64,000 bases of DNA from Streptomyces sp. NBC_00483 (GCF_036013745.1 NZ_CP107880.1:6572001-6636000), one strand, 5' to 3'. Shown: positions 37,229 through 45,909, numbered from the stretch's first letter. Program-made: numbers and translations. The notes: generated from the sequence alone by a model not told the origin.

Positions 37229-38194
37229 ATGCTCACCCCGGACGAAACCGCCCAACTGGCGGCAGCCAACGTCACTCGCGAATACCCCAACTTCACCGCC
37301 CACCTCACCACCTCCCCGGACGACCGCCCCCGCCCCAGCGACCTCCACCCCGCCTTCTACGGCGCCTACGACTGGCACTCGTCGGTTCACATGCACTGGC
37401 TGCTGCTCCGGACCCGGCCGGAGGCCCACGCCCACGCCGACGTACTGGACCGCCACCTCACGCGCGAGAACCTCGCCCGGGAAGCCGAATACCTCCTCGC
37501 CCGCCCGAGTTTCGAGCGCCCCTACGGCTGGGCCTGGCTCGTCGCGCTCGCGGCCGAGTGCCACGGCACCCGCTGGGCCGACGCCTTCGCCCCCGCCGTG
37601 GACGCGGTCGACCGCCTCCTCACGGACTGGCTCCCGAAGGCCACGTATCCCGTACGCCACGGCAACCACCCCAACAGCGCCTTCGCCCTCGGCCTGATCC
37701 TCGACACGGGGGAGCGCTCCGGGCTGCCCGCCCGAACGCTCGACGCCGTACGCGACCGCCTGCGCAGCTGGTTCGCCGACGACCACGACGCGCCCGCCCA
37801 CTGGGAGCCCTCCGGCCAGGACTTCCTGTCACCGGCCCTGACGGAGGCCGACGCGATGCGCCGCGTATTCGAGAACGCCGACGACTTCGCCACCTGGCTC
37901 GACCGCTTCCTCCCGGCCCTCGCCACCGACGCCCCCTGCCCGCTGCTCGACGTACCCGTCGTCTCCGACCACAGCGACCCGCAGATCGGCCACCTCCTCG
38001 GCCTCGCGCTCTCCCGCGCCGCCGCCCTGCGCACGATCGCGGACGCCCTGCCCCAGGGAGTCGTACGCGAGCGGCTCACGAAGGCCGCACAGGAACACCT
38101 CGACGCCGGTCTCCCGGCCGTCGAGAGCGGCGACTTCACGACCGACCACTGGCTCGCGACGTTCGCCGAACTGGCCCGTGAATCCCGTGCGTGA
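37229..38194 (+). CDS. DUF2891 family protein
   Basis: 321 residues matching DUF2891: the N-terminal FYGAYDWHSSVHMHWLLLR, FERPYGWAWLVALAAE, YPVRHGNHPNSAFALGLILD and the acidic EPSGQDFLSPALTEADAM. The layout is an all-alpha (alpha/alpha) barrel-like helical protein with conserved His/Trp/Asp, which suggests a hydrolase or lyase, but no biochemical function is established. It follows pcp by 115 bases and may belong to the same pyroglutamate locus. Confidence 0.82.
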   Translation: MLTPDETAQLAAANVTREYPNFTAHLTTSPDDRPRPSDLHPAFYGAYDWHSSVHMHWLLLRTRPEAHAHADVLDRHLTRENLAREAEYLLARPSFERPYGWAWLVALAAECHGTRWADAFAPAVDAVDRLLTDWLPKATYPVRHGNHPNSAFALGLILDTGERSGLPARTLDAVRDRLRSWFADDHDAPAHWEPSGQDFLSPALTEADAMRRVFENADDFATWLDRFLPALATDAPCPLLDVPVVSDHSDPQIGHLLGLALSRAAALRTIADALPQGVVRERLTKAAQEHLDAGLPAVESGDFTTDHWLATFAELARESRA

Positions 38195-38273
38195 ACACTA
38201 TGAACGCAAGTAAGCGTGATCGTTGCCCGGGTGCCCTTGCCCTGAGCATGACGATTCCCGCATCGTGCCGATC

Positions 38274-39596
38274 ATGGGACGAGAACAATGGAAGAAGGTC
38301 CTGGTCGGATCGGCCGGGAACATGGTCGAGTGGTTCGACTGGTTCGTATACGCGAGCTTCGCTACGTACTTCGCGGGATCCTTCTTCCCGAGCGGCAACC
38401 CGACCGCCCAGCTGATGAACACCGCCGGCATCTTCGCCGTCGGCTTCTTCATGCGCCCCGTGGGCGGCTGGCTGCTCGGCCGGGTCGGTGACCGCAAGGG
38501 CCGCAAGGCGGCACTGACCCTCACGGTCAGCCTGATGTCGGCGTCGGCGGTCCTCATCGCCGTCGCGCCGACGTACGGCGTGGCCGGCTACGGCGGCGCC
38601 GTGGTCCTGCTGATCGCCCGCCTGCTGCAAGGACTTTCGGTCGGCGGCGAGTACGCGGCCAGCGCCACGTACCTCACCGAGGCGTCCAGCCCGGAGAAGC
38701 GCGGCTTCGCCTCCAGTTTCCAGTACGTGTCGATGACGGCGGGCCAGATCGTCGGCCTCGGCCTGCAGATCCTGCTCCAGCGCACGATGTCCGACGAGGC
38801 CCTGCACAGCTGGGGCTGGCGCATCCCGTTCATCATCGGCGCCCTCGGCGCGGCGATCATCTTCTACCTGCGCCGCAACATGCTGGAGACCGACGTCTAC
38901 GAGGAGTCGGCCGACGACGACGCCACCGTGGGCGGCGACGACAAGGGCACCATCAAGGCACTGTGGGCGCACAAGCGCGAGGCCTTCCTGGTCATCGCGC
39001 TGACCATGGGCGGCACCGTCGCGTACTACACGTACACGACGTACCTGACGAAGTACCTGTCCAACTCGGCGGGCCTGAGCAAGGAGACGGCCACGCTCGT
39101 CTCGTTCTGCGCGCTCGTCGTCTTCGCCTGCCTTCAGCCGGTCGCCGGTGCGCTCTCCGACCGGATCGGCCGCCGCCCGCTCCTGATCACCTTCGCGATC
39201 GGCTCGACCTTCCTGACGGTCCCGATCATGACGTTGCTCCAGCACGCGGGTTCGTTCTGGCCGGCCCTCGGCCTCTCCCTGCTGGCTCTCGTCATCGTGA
39301 CGGGCTACACGTCCATCAACGCCTGCGTGAAGGCCGAGCTGTTCCCGACGGGCATCCGCGCCCTCGGCGTCGCCCTCCCGTACGCCATCGCCAACGCGCT
39401 GTTCGGCGGCACCGCCGAATACGTGGCGCTCTGGTTCAAGGACGCGGGCATCGAGTCCGGCTACTACTGGTACGTCGCCGGCTGCGCGGCCGTCTCGCTG
39501 ATCGTCTACCTGTCGATGCGCGAGACCCGCGACATCGACCTGAACCGGGTCAAGTCCGAGGAAACCACCACGGAAACGGCCAAGCAGGTCGCCTGA
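38274..39596 (+). CDS. MFS transporter, metabolite:H+ symporter (MHS/KgtP-ProP) family
   Basis: About 440 residues, 12 membrane helices. The N-terminal VLVGSAGNMVEWFDWFVYAS and FFMRPVGGWLLGRVGDRKGR (motif A) are characteristic of the MHS group, which imports dicarboxylates, citrate, proline or betaine. GLSVGGEYAASATYLTEASS is the conserved helix-5 region. Start ATG 38274 was chosen because it begins the usual MGREQWKKV; its RBS is weak. Context suggests an organic acid, but the substrate is unproven. A 16-bp terminator follows. Confidence 0.88.
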   Translation: MGREQWKKVLVGSAGNMVEWFDWFVYASFATYFAGSFFPSGNPTAQLMNTAGIFAVGFFMRPVGGWLLGRVGDRKGRKAALTLTVSLMSASAVLIAVAPTYGVAGYGGAVVLLIARLLQGLSVGGEYAASATYLTEASSPEKRGFASSFQYVSMTAGQIVGLGLQILLQRTMSDEALHSWGWRIPFIIGALGAAIIFYLRRNMLETDVYEESADDDATVGGDDKGTIKALWAHKREAFLVIALTMGGTVAYYTYTTYLTKYLSNSAGLSKETATLVSFCALVVFACLQPVAGALSDRIGRRPLLITFAIGSTFLTVPIMTLLQHAGSFWPALGLSLLALVIVTGYTSINACVKAELFPTGIRALGVALPYAIANALFGGTAEYVALWFKDAGIESGYYWYVAGCAAVSLIVYLSMRETRDIDLNRVKSEETTTETAKQVA

Positions 39597-39624
39597 CCAG
39601 GCCCTGAACCCCCTAGATCAAGGC

Positions 39625-39660
39625 GCCCCGGCCCCTCCTGCGACCAGGAGGGGCCGGGGC
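39625..39660. terminator. hairpin terminator after the MHS transporter
   Basis: 16-bp perfect arms (39625-39640, 39645-39660) with a CGAC loop, followed by TTCTTCT. It lies between convergent genes. Confidence 0.88.
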
Positions 39661-39683
39661 TTCTTCTCGTGCGGGGGCGGGCG

Positions 39684-40430
39684 TCAGATGCCGAGCCGTC
39701 GCGCGATCCCGTCGAGCACGCAGTCGAGGCCGAACTCGAACTCCCAGGCAGGGTCGTCCTTGCGGGTCGCCGACATGGCGTACTCCCTATAGGTCGGGTA
39801 ACGGCCGCTGCCCATCAGGTAGTTCATCTGCGGGGCGAGTGCCTGCCGGGTCTCGACCCCGCTCTCCCAGCCGTGTTCGCGCTTGTACTGGCCCAGCGCG
39901 ATCTCGACCTGTGTCGCGCCGTGGACGAACGCGCTGACCGAACGGAACGCCGCCATCATCGAGTCGGCGTCGAGATCGCGGCCGTCCAGCGCCCTCAACT
40001 GCCGCTCCGCCACGGCCATCCGCGCCGGAGTGAGCTGGACGACCGGTAGCGGCGTCTGTCCCAGCCAGGGGTGGCGGAGCATCAACTCCCTTGTCTGCAA
40101 GGCGAAGGAGCGCAACACCTCGCGCCAGTCGGTCACGTCGTCGGGCACGGTCAGCTCGCCCGAGACCCGGTCGAACATCAGCGCCCACAGGTCCTCCTTG
40201 CCGGAGACGTGCCGGTACGCGGCCATGGGTGCGACACCGAGCCTGGTGGCGAGACGGCGCATGGTGACGGCGTCGCCGCCCTCCTCGTCCGCCAGCTCCA
40301 CGGCCGCCGCGGCGATCCGGTCGAGGGTCAGCGAGGCGCGCCGCGTGGGCGCGGGCCGCTCCAGCCGCTCCCAGAGCGAGGGCTCGACGAGCCGGCTCTC
40401 CGCGTCCCCGGTCTTCTTCTCTGCTGCCAC
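39684..40430 (-). CDS. TetR-family repressor (TetR_C1 type)
   Basis: 248 residues. After a charged N-terminus, LTLDRIAAAAVELADEEGGD and AVTMRRLATRLGVAPMAAYR then HVSGKEDLWALM form the TetR DNA-binding domain (~45-95). The C-terminal domain resembles tetracycline-repressor C1 (VSGELTVPDDVTDWREVLRS ... FEFGLDCVLDGI). GTG at 40430 was chosen for the strong upstream GGGAGGAG. It is divergent from an FMN reductase and an MFS pump across an elaborate palindrome. Confidence 0.9.
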   Translation of the reverse strand: MAAEKKTGDAESRLVEPSLWERLERPAPTRRASLTLDRIAAAAVELADEEGGDAVTMRRLATRLGVAPMAAYRHVSGKEDLWALMFDRVSGELTVPDDVTDWREVLRSFALQTRELMLRHPWLGQTPLPVVQLTPARMAVAERQLRALDGRDLDADSMMAAFRSVSAFVHGATQVEIALGQYKREHGWESGVETRQALAPQMNYLMGSGRYPTYREYAMSATRKDDPAWEFEFGLDCVLDGIARRLGI

Positions 40431-40468
40431 GACCCCGGCTCCTCCCGATCCCACCCTCGCCTGCGTTC

Positions 40469-40541
40469 GTGTACAGCGTATCCCCAGTAGACGCCGTACA
40501 CATTGATGTGTACGTTGTACGCCATCGGATACGTCGTACAC
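40469..40541. promoter_or_regulatory. nested palindromic operator between TetR and the FMN-reductase gene
   Basis: The centre is a perfect 9-bp inverted repeat CGTACACAT/ATGTGTACG with a 2-base spacer (40495-40514). Outer arms GTGTACAGCGTATCC (40469-40483) and GGATACGTCGTACAC (40527-40541) are also inverted complements, with two mismatches. The whole 73 bp is symmetric about 40505. GTAC/GTACA half-sites recur throughout. It is probably bound by two dimers of the adjacent TetR protein. Confidence 0.75.
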
Positions 40542-40570
40542 AAACTCATCCGCAAGCAGGGGGATCCTTC

Positions 40571-41170
40571 ATGTCTACGCACAGCTCCAGCCCGCTCCGT
40601 GTCGCCGTCCTGATCGGCTCCACCCGCGAGGGCCGGTTCGCTCCGGTCGTCACGCGCTGGCTCGCCGGACAGCTCGGCCAGCGCGCCGATCTGCGCGCCG
40701 ATGTCGTCGACCTCGCCGAGACCCCCCTGCCGACCGTGCTGCCCGCTTTCGGCCAGGAGCCGCCGCCGGGCGCGAAGGAGGCGCTCGCTCTCGTCACGCC
40801 GCGCCTCGCGGCCGCCGACGCGTTCGTCTTCGTCACGCCCGAGTACAACCACAGCTTCCCCGCGTCCCTGAAGAACGCGATCGACTGGCACAACCAGGAG
40901 TGGCACGGCAAGCCGGTCGCCTTCGTCTCGTACGGCGGCCTGTCCGGCGGTCTCCGCGCGGTCGAGCAACTCCGCGTAGTGATGGCCGAGTTGCACGCCA
41001 CGACCATCCGCAACACGGTCAGCTTCCACAACGCGTGGGGCGCCTTCGACGCGGAGGGGCGCGTCGACGATCCGGCCGTGGACGCCGCCGCGAAGGCGAT
41101 GCTCGACCAGCTGACGTGGTGGGCGCATGCGCTGCGTGACGCCAAGTCCGTTCGTCCGTACGCGGCTTGA
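40571..41170 (+). CDS. NADPH-dependent FMN reductase
   Basis: 199 residues, flavodoxin-like NADPH-dependent FMN reductase (FMN_red). The opening VAVLIGSTREGRFAPVVTRW, FVTPEYNHSFPASLKNAIDW (flavin-binding and the conserved EYN) and VSYGGLSGGLRAVEQLR are diagnostic. It probably supplies reduced flavin or reduces quinones/azo compounds as a detoxifying enzyme. ATG 40571 follows AGGGGGA. The MFS exporter starts 13 bases after its stop, so both form an inducible detoxification unit under the divergent TetR. Confidence 0.93.
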   Translation: MSTHSSSPLRVAVLIGSTREGRFAPVVTRWLAGQLGQRADLRADVVDLAETPLPTVLPAFGQEPPPGAKEALALVTPRLAAADAFVFVTPEYNHSFPASLKNAIDWHNQEWHGKPVAFVSYGGLSGGLRAVEQLRVVMAELHATTIRNTVSFHNAWGAFDAEGRVDDPAVDAAAKAMLDQLTWWAHALRDAKSVRPYAA

Positions 41171-41183
41171 GCGGGCGAGCGTC

Positions 41184-42608
41184 ATGGCCACGAACCTGAC
41201 CACCACGGCCGGTCCGAGTGCCGACACGACCGGCGCGCCCTCCCGGATCGTGATCGCGGGCCTGCTGCTCGGCATCGTGCTCGCCACGCTGGACGGCACG
41301 ATCGTCGGCACGGCCCTGCCCGTCATCGTCGACGACCTCGGTGGCCTGGATCATCTGTCCTGGGTGGTGACCGCCTATCTACTCGCCACGGCCGTCACCA
41401 CCCCGCTCTGGGGCAAGATCGGCGACCTCTACGGCCGCAAGGGCAGCTATCTCACCTCGATCGTCATCTTCCTCGCCGGGTCCGTCCTGTGCGGACTCGC
41501 CCAGGACATGGGGCAGTTGATCGCCTTCCGGGCGGTCCAGGGCATCGGCGCGGGTGGCCTGTTCGTGGGCGCGCTCTCGCTCGTGGGGACACTGCTCGGC
41601 CCAGCGGAGGCGGGCCGCTCGCAGTCCGTCATCGGCGTGCTGCTGCCCGCCGCGATGATCGGCGGGCCGCTGCTCGGCGGCTTCCTCACGGACCAGCTGA
41701 ACTGGCGGTGGGCGTTCTACGTCAATGTGCCCGTCGGGGCCGTCACCCTCGCCATCGTCGGGGCGGGCGTACGGGTGCGTACGGAGCGGGTACGGGCACG
41801 GGTCGACCTCGCGGGCGCCGCGCTGCTCACCGCCGCGATCCTCGCCCTGACGCTGCTGTCGTCCTGGGCCGGGGTGACGTACGCCTGGATGTCGCCGCAG
41901 ATCGCGGCGCTCGCACTGGTCTCGGTCGCGGCCCTCGCAGGGTTCGTCGCGGTGGAGCGGCGAGCGGCCGAGCCGGTGATCCCGCCCCGGCTGTTCCGCG
42001 ACCGCAACTTCGGCGTCGCGCAGGTGCTGACCTTCACCGCGGGGGCGGCGATGATCGCGGCCGCCACCTATCTGCCGCAGTACATGCAGCACGTACGGGG
42101 CATGTCGTCGACGGGCAGCGGGCTGCTGCTGCTTCCCCTGATGCTCGGCATGATGGGCGCCCAACTGGCCATCGGGCGCCGGGTGAGCAACGGCGGCCGC
42201 TACAGGCGCTACCCGATCGCGGGCGGCGCTCTCGCGACGGCGGGCGCCCTGGCCCTGCTCCTGCTGGGCGCCGAAACGGCGACCTGGGCGGCATCCGCCC
42301 TGCCCCTGGCCCTGGGCATCGGCCTCGGGTGCCTGTTTCAGCCCTCCCTGCTGATCACCATGAACAGCGCCGAGCCCCGTGACATCGGCGCGGCCGGCGG
42401 GACACAGACGCTGCTGCGGACCGTCGGAGGCTCGCTCGGCGTGGCGGTGCTCGGGTCCGTGTTCGCCCAACGGGCGCACGGCGGCTCCGACCCGGAGGGG
42501 ATCGTCGCCGGGTTGCACGGGGTGGCGGTCGGGTCGGCAGTGCTGTGCGCGGTGGCTTTCGCGGCGGCGCTCCTTGTCCAGGAAGCGCCGCTCCGCGGGG
42601 CCGCCTGA
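41184..42608 (+). CDS. MFS multidrug exporter, DHA2 (14-TM) family
   Basis: 474 residues, DHA2/EmrB-type. Helix 1 carries IVLATLDGTIVGTALPVI, then WVVTAYLLATAVTTPLWGKI and GKIGDLYGRKGSY (motif A); helix 5 carries GPLLGGFLTDQLNWRWAFYV (motif C). It likely exports a toxic compound sensed by the divergent TetR. ATG 41184 gives a normal N-terminus. The RBS is weak, consistent with coupling to the FMN-reductase stop 13 bases upstream. Confidence 0.93.
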   Translation: MATNLTTTAGPSADTTGAPSRIVIAGLLLGIVLATLDGTIVGTALPVIVDDLGGLDHLSWVVTAYLLATAVTTPLWGKIGDLYGRKGSYLTSIVIFLAGSVLCGLAQDMGQLIAFRAVQGIGAGGLFVGALSLVGTLLGPAEAGRSQSVIGVLLPAAMIGGPLLGGFLTDQLNWRWAFYVNVPVGAVTLAIVGAGVRVRTERVRARVDLAGAALLTAAILALTLLSSWAGVTYAWMSPQIAALALVSVAALAGFVAVERRAAEPVIPPRLFRDRNFGVAQVLTFTAGAAMIAAATYLPQYMQHVRGMSSTGSGLLLLPLMLGMMGAQLAIGRRVSNGGRYRRYPIAGGALATAGALALLLLGAETATWAASALPLALGIGLGCLFQPSLLITMNSAEPRDIGAAGGTQTLLRTVGGSLGVAVLGSVFAQRAHGGSDPEGIVAGLHGVAVGSAVLCAVAFAAALLVQEAPLRGAA

Positions 42609-42622
42609 CCGCATCGTGAGAC

Positions 42623-42651
42623 CACAGCCCGGCCCTCGGCCGGGCTGTGGC
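42623..42651 (+). terminator. hairpin terminator after the MFS exporter
   Basis: A 13-bp perfect stem (CCACAGCCCGGCC, 42623-42635, and its complement 42639-42651) with a CTC loop, 15 bases after the MFS stop. Confidence 0.82.
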
Positions 42652-42662
42652 AGACTGCGGGC

Positions 42663-42713
42663 GTGCTCTCGTTCGCCAGCATTATTGGCAGCAGGCGCGC
42701 CGGTCCGCAGTGA
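42663..42713 (+). CDS. putative cimA leader peptide MLSFASIIGSRRAGPQ
   Basis: A 16-codon frame with a GTG start (42663) and TGA at 42711 encodes MLSFASIIGSRRAGPQ. The adjacent Ile codons ATT ATT (42681-42686) are rare in this genome. They face the first enzyme of the citramalate route to isoleucine. The GTG sits 6 bases after CAGACT (42652-42657), a possible -10 box, so the transcript may be leaderless. No good Shine-Dalgarno is present, which fits that idea. A hairpin (CCACCT/AGGTGG, 42714-42740) and then a T-tract terminator (42769-42793) follow before cimA, the classic layout of ribosome-mediated attenuation. Confidence 0.68.
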   Translation: MLSFASIIGSRRAGPQ

Positions 42714-42768
42714 CCACCTCGTACGACCCGGTACAGGTGGACACCGTCGTCCTCGACCCGCGCGCAGA

Positions 42769-42793
42769 CCTCTCGCACCCGCGAGAGGTTTTT
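42769..42793 (+). terminator. intrinsic terminator / attenuator upstream of cimA
   Basis: CCTCTCGC (42769-42776) pairs with GCGAGAGG (42781-42788) around ACCC, followed by TTTTTCTGTTT. It is 56 bases after the leader stop and 108 bases before cimA, with no other gene between them. It is one of only two clear T-tract terminators noticed in the window, the other being the ilvB attenuator. Confidence 0.85.
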
Positions 42794-42900
42794 CTGTTTC
42801 TGGCCCACCCGTAGCCAGGCGGAGAGCGCGAGGGATCATAGATGGACGGTGGAGCCGGTCATTCCGGTAGACCGAGATCCCCATCAGGAGCCAGATCAGC

Positions 42901-44532
42901 ATGAGCAGCAGCCTCAGTGAACGTCCCAGTGCACAGCCCACTGAACTCGACGATTCCTTCCACGTCTTCGACACCACGCTGCGCGACGGCGCGCAGCGCG
43001 AGGGCATCAACCTCACCGTCGCGGACAAGCTGACCATCGCACGGCACCTGGACGACTTCGGCGTGGGCTTCATCGAGGGCGGCTGGCCCGGTGCCAACCC
43101 CCGCGACACGGAGTTCTTCGCCCGCGCGCAGGAAGAGATCGACTTCAAGCACGCGCAGCTCGTCGCCTTCGGCGCCACCCGCAGGGCGAACGCCAAGGCG
43201 AGCGAGGACCCGCAGGTGCGGGCCCTTCTGGAGTCCGGCGCCCCGGTGGTCTGCCTGGTCGCCAAGTCGCACGACCGGCACGTCGAACTGGCCCTGCGCA
43301 CGACCCTCGAAGAGAACCTGGAGATGGTCCGCGACACGGTCTCGTACCTGGTCGCGCAGGGTCGCAGGGTCTTCGTCGACTGCGAGCACTTCTTCGACGG
43401 TTACCGCGCCAACGCCGAGTACGCGAAGTCCGTCGTCCGGACCGCGCACGAGGCCGGCGCCTCCGTCGTCGTCCTCTGCGACACCAACGGCGGCTTCCTG
43501 CCCGCCCAGGTCCAGGCGGTCGTCTCCACCGTCCTCGCCGACACCGGCGCCCGGCTCGGCATCCACGCCCAGGACGACACGGGCTGCGCCGTCGCCAACA
43601 CCCTCGCCGCGGTGGACGCGGGCGCGACCCACGTCCAGTGCACGGCGAACGGCTACGGCGAGCGCGTCGGCAACTCCAACCTCTTCCCGGTCGTCGCGGC
43701 CCTGGAGCTCAAGTACGGCAAGAAGGTCCTCCCCGAGGGCTCGCTGCGCGAGATGACCCGTATCTCGCACGCCATCGCCGAGGTCGTGAACCTCACCCCG
43801 TCCACGCACCAGCCGTACGTGGGTGTCTCGGCGTTCGCCCACAAGGCGGGCCTGCACGCCTCCGCGATCAAGGTCGACCCGGACCTGTACCAGCACATCG
43901 ACCCGGACCTCGTCGGCAACCACATCCGGATGCTGGTCTCCGACATGGCGGGCCGCGCCTCCATCGAGCTCAAGGGCAAGGAGCTCGGCGTCGACCTCGG
44001 CGGCGACCGTGAGCTGGTCGGCCGGGTCGTCGAGCGGGTCAAGGAGCGCGAACTCCAGGGCTACACGTACGAGGCCGCGGACGCGTCGTTCGAACTCCTC
44101 ATGCGCGCCGAGGTCGAGGGCAAGGAGCGCAAGTACTTCCAGGTCGAGTCCTGGCGCGCGATCGTCGAGGACCGCCCCGACGGCTCCCACGCCAACGAGG
44201 CCACGGTGAAGCTGTGGGCCAAGGGCGAGCGCATCGTCGCCACGGCGGAGGGCAACGGCCCGGTCAACGCCCTCGACCGCGCGCTCCGCGTCGGCCTGGA
44301 GCGGATCTACCCGCAGCTCGCGAAGCTGGAGCTGGTCGACTACAAGGTCCGCATCCTGGAGGGCAAGCACGGCACGTCCTCCACGACCCGCGTCCTCATC
44401 TCGACCTCCGACGGCACCGGCGAGTGGTCCACGGTCGGCGTCGCCGAGAACGTGATCGCGGCGTCGTGGGACGCGCTGGAGGACGCTTACACCTTCGGTT
44501 TGCTGCGCGCGGGCGTGGAACCGGTCGAGTAA
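42901..44532 (+). CDS. cimA: (R)-citramalate synthase
   Basis: 543 residues, LeuA/CimA-type alpha-isopropylmalate synthase superfamily. It condenses acetyl-CoA with pyruvate to citramalate, a threonine-independent route to 2-ketobutyrate and isoleucine. The HMGL-like barrel starts with FHVFDTTLRDGAQREGINLT (metal-binding Asp/Arg), with IHAQDDTGCAVANTLAAVDA and VQCTANGYGERVGNSNL. The C-terminal LeuA dimer/allosteric domain (~410-535) senses Ile. The longer length and the THQPYVGVSAFAHKAGLHAS segment fit CimA rather than LeuA. ATG 42901 is the natural start. Expression is probably attenuated by the upstream leader. Confidence 0.93.
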   Translation: MSSSLSERPSAQPTELDDSFHVFDTTLRDGAQREGINLTVADKLTIARHLDDFGVGFIEGGWPGANPRDTEFFARAQEEIDFKHAQLVAFGATRRANAKASEDPQVRALLESGAPVVCLVAKSHDRHVELALRTTLEENLEMVRDTVSYLVAQGRRVFVDCEHFFDGYRANAEYAKSVVRTAHEAGASVVVLCDTNGGFLPAQVQAVVSTVLADTGARLGIHAQDDTGCAVANTLAAVDAGATHVQCTANGYGERVGNSNLFPVVAALELKYGKKVLPEGSLREMTRISHAIAEVVNLTPSTHQPYVGVSAFAHKAGLHASAIKVDPDLYQHIDPDLVGNHIRMLVSDMAGRASIELKGKELGVDLGGDRELVGRVVERVKERELQGYTYEAADASFELLMRAEVEGKERKYFQVESWRAIVEDRPDGSHANEATVKLWAKGERIVATAEGNGPVNALDRALRVGLERIYPQLAKLELVDYKVRILEGKHGTSSTTRVLISTSDGTGEWSTVGVAENVIAASWDALEDAYTFGLLRAGVEPVE

Positions 44533-44571
44533 GCACCCGCGTTTGTGGGCGAAGCGAGTTAGCGTCGATAC

Positions 44572-45909
44572 ATGAGGCCCCTTATCGCCGCCCTCGCCGC
44601 CCCGCTCCTCGCTCTGGGCGCCACCCTCGCGGTGGCGCCACCCGCCTCGGCGGCCACGGACGTGTCCACCGTGGCCGACGCCCTGGAGAAGAGCCCCGTC
44701 TACGTCGCGCCCGGCGCGTCCGCCGGACTGACGTCGGACGACGTCGACGCGCTCGAGAACAAGATCAAGGACGCGGACAAGCCGGTGATGGTGGCGGTGC
44801 TGCCCGCCGACTTCCCGACGCAGAAGCTGTTCAGTGACCTGCGGGCGAAGACCGGGGTCGTGGGCGTGTACGGGGTCCGCCTCGGCGATCGGTTCGACGC
44901 GCGCGCGGACTCTCGGGTGATGTCGCAGCAGTCCGTCAAGAACGCGGTCGACAGCGTTCAGGGCCAGTCGGCCAAGAGCCAGCTCGACGACTTCGTGAGT
45001 ACGTCGGTCCGTACGGCCAAGGGCTCGGCCCCGTCCGCCTGGGACGCGGGTGGCGGTGACGACGGCGTCTCCGCCGGGCCGCTGATCGGCGTCGGCGCGG
45101 TCGTGGTGATCGGCGGAGCCGGTGTGTACGCCCTGAGCAGGCGGAACCGGCGCAGGCGCGAGGAGGAGCAGCGCGAGGCGCTCGACAAGCTGCGGGTCGT
45201 GGTGGACGAGGACATCACCGCGTTCGGCGAGGAACTCGACCGGCTCGACTTCCACCCGGCGGAGGCAGGGGCCGACGACGCGATGCGCGCGGACTTCGAG
45301 CGGGCCCTCGACGCGTACGAGAAGGCCAAGCAGTACATGGCCGACGCCCAGCGCCCGGACGACGTGCGCGGCGTGACGCAGGCCCTCGAGGACGGCCGGT
45401 TCTCGCTCGCTCAGCTCGCCGCGCGCCGTGAGGGCCGCCCGCTGCCCGAGCGCAGGGCGCCCTGCTTCTTCGACCCGCGCCACGGCCCCTCCACCGAGGA
45501 CGCCGAGTGGACGCCGCCCGGTGGCTCGTCCCGCGAGGTCCCGGTCTGCGCGGCGGACGCGACGCGGCTGCGGGACGGCGAGGACCCGCACGTGCGCACG
45601 GTCGACGCGGGGGAGGGGGAGCGCCGCCCGTACTACGAGGCGGGTCCGGCGTACGGCCCGTGGGCCGGCGGCTACTTCGGCGGCGGCATGCTGCCGGGCC
45701 TGCTGGTCGGCACGGTGCTCGGCTCCATGCTGGCGAGCCCCGCCTACGCGGCCGACTACGGCGGCGGTGACTTCGGTGGCGGCTTCGACGGCGGCGACGT
45801 CTCCGGGTCCGACTTCGACCCGGGAGACTTCGGCGGCGGCTTCGGCGACGGCGGAGGCGGGGGCGACTTCGGTGGCGGCGGCGGAGGCGACTTCGGCGGT
45901 GGTTTCTGA
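44572..45909 (+). CDS. secreted/membrane-anchored protein with glycine-rich C-terminus
   Basis: 445 residues. A signal peptide is evident (MRPLIAALAAPLLALGATLA ... PPASA). An extracytoplasmic domain (~30-150) precedes one transmembrane helix (GPLIGVGAVVVIGGAGVYAL, ~165-185) with a following basic stop-transfer run (SRRNRRRREEEQ). A cytoplasmic helical region comes next. A second hydrophobic stretch (GGGMLPGLLVGTVLGSMLAS) leads into a Gly/Asp/Phe tail (GGGDFGGGFDGG repeats). No catalytic family is recognised; the domain order resembles Streptomyces 'TPM-like' membrane proteins of unknown role. Confidence 0.85.
   Translation: MRPLIAALAAPLLALGATLAVAPPASAATDVSTVADALEKSPVYVAPGASAGLTSDDVDALENKIKDADKPVMVAVLPADFPTQKLFSDLRAKTGVVGVYGVRLGDRFDARADSRVMSQQSVKNAVDSVQGQSAKSQLDDFVSTSVRTAKGSAPSAWDAGGGDDGVSAGPLIGVGAVVVIGGAGVYALSRRNRRRREEEQREALDKLRVVVDEDITAFGEELDRLDFHPAEAGADDAMRADFERALDAYEKAKQYMADAQRPDDVRGVTQALEDGRFSLAQLAARREGRPLPERRAPCFFDPRHGPSTEDAEWTPPGGSSREVPVCAADATRLRDGEDPHVRTVDAGEGERRPYYEAGPAYGPWAGGYFGGGMLPGLLVGTVLGSMLASPAYAADYGGGDFGGGFDGGDVSGSDFDPGDFGGGFGDGGGGGDFGGGGGGDFGGGF

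Noticed and set aside
42859..45591. 910-codon open frame on the minus strand opposite cimA and the next gene
   Set aside because: It spans two well-supported plus-strand genes with recognised motifs; the minus translation has no domain and a typical antisense composition.
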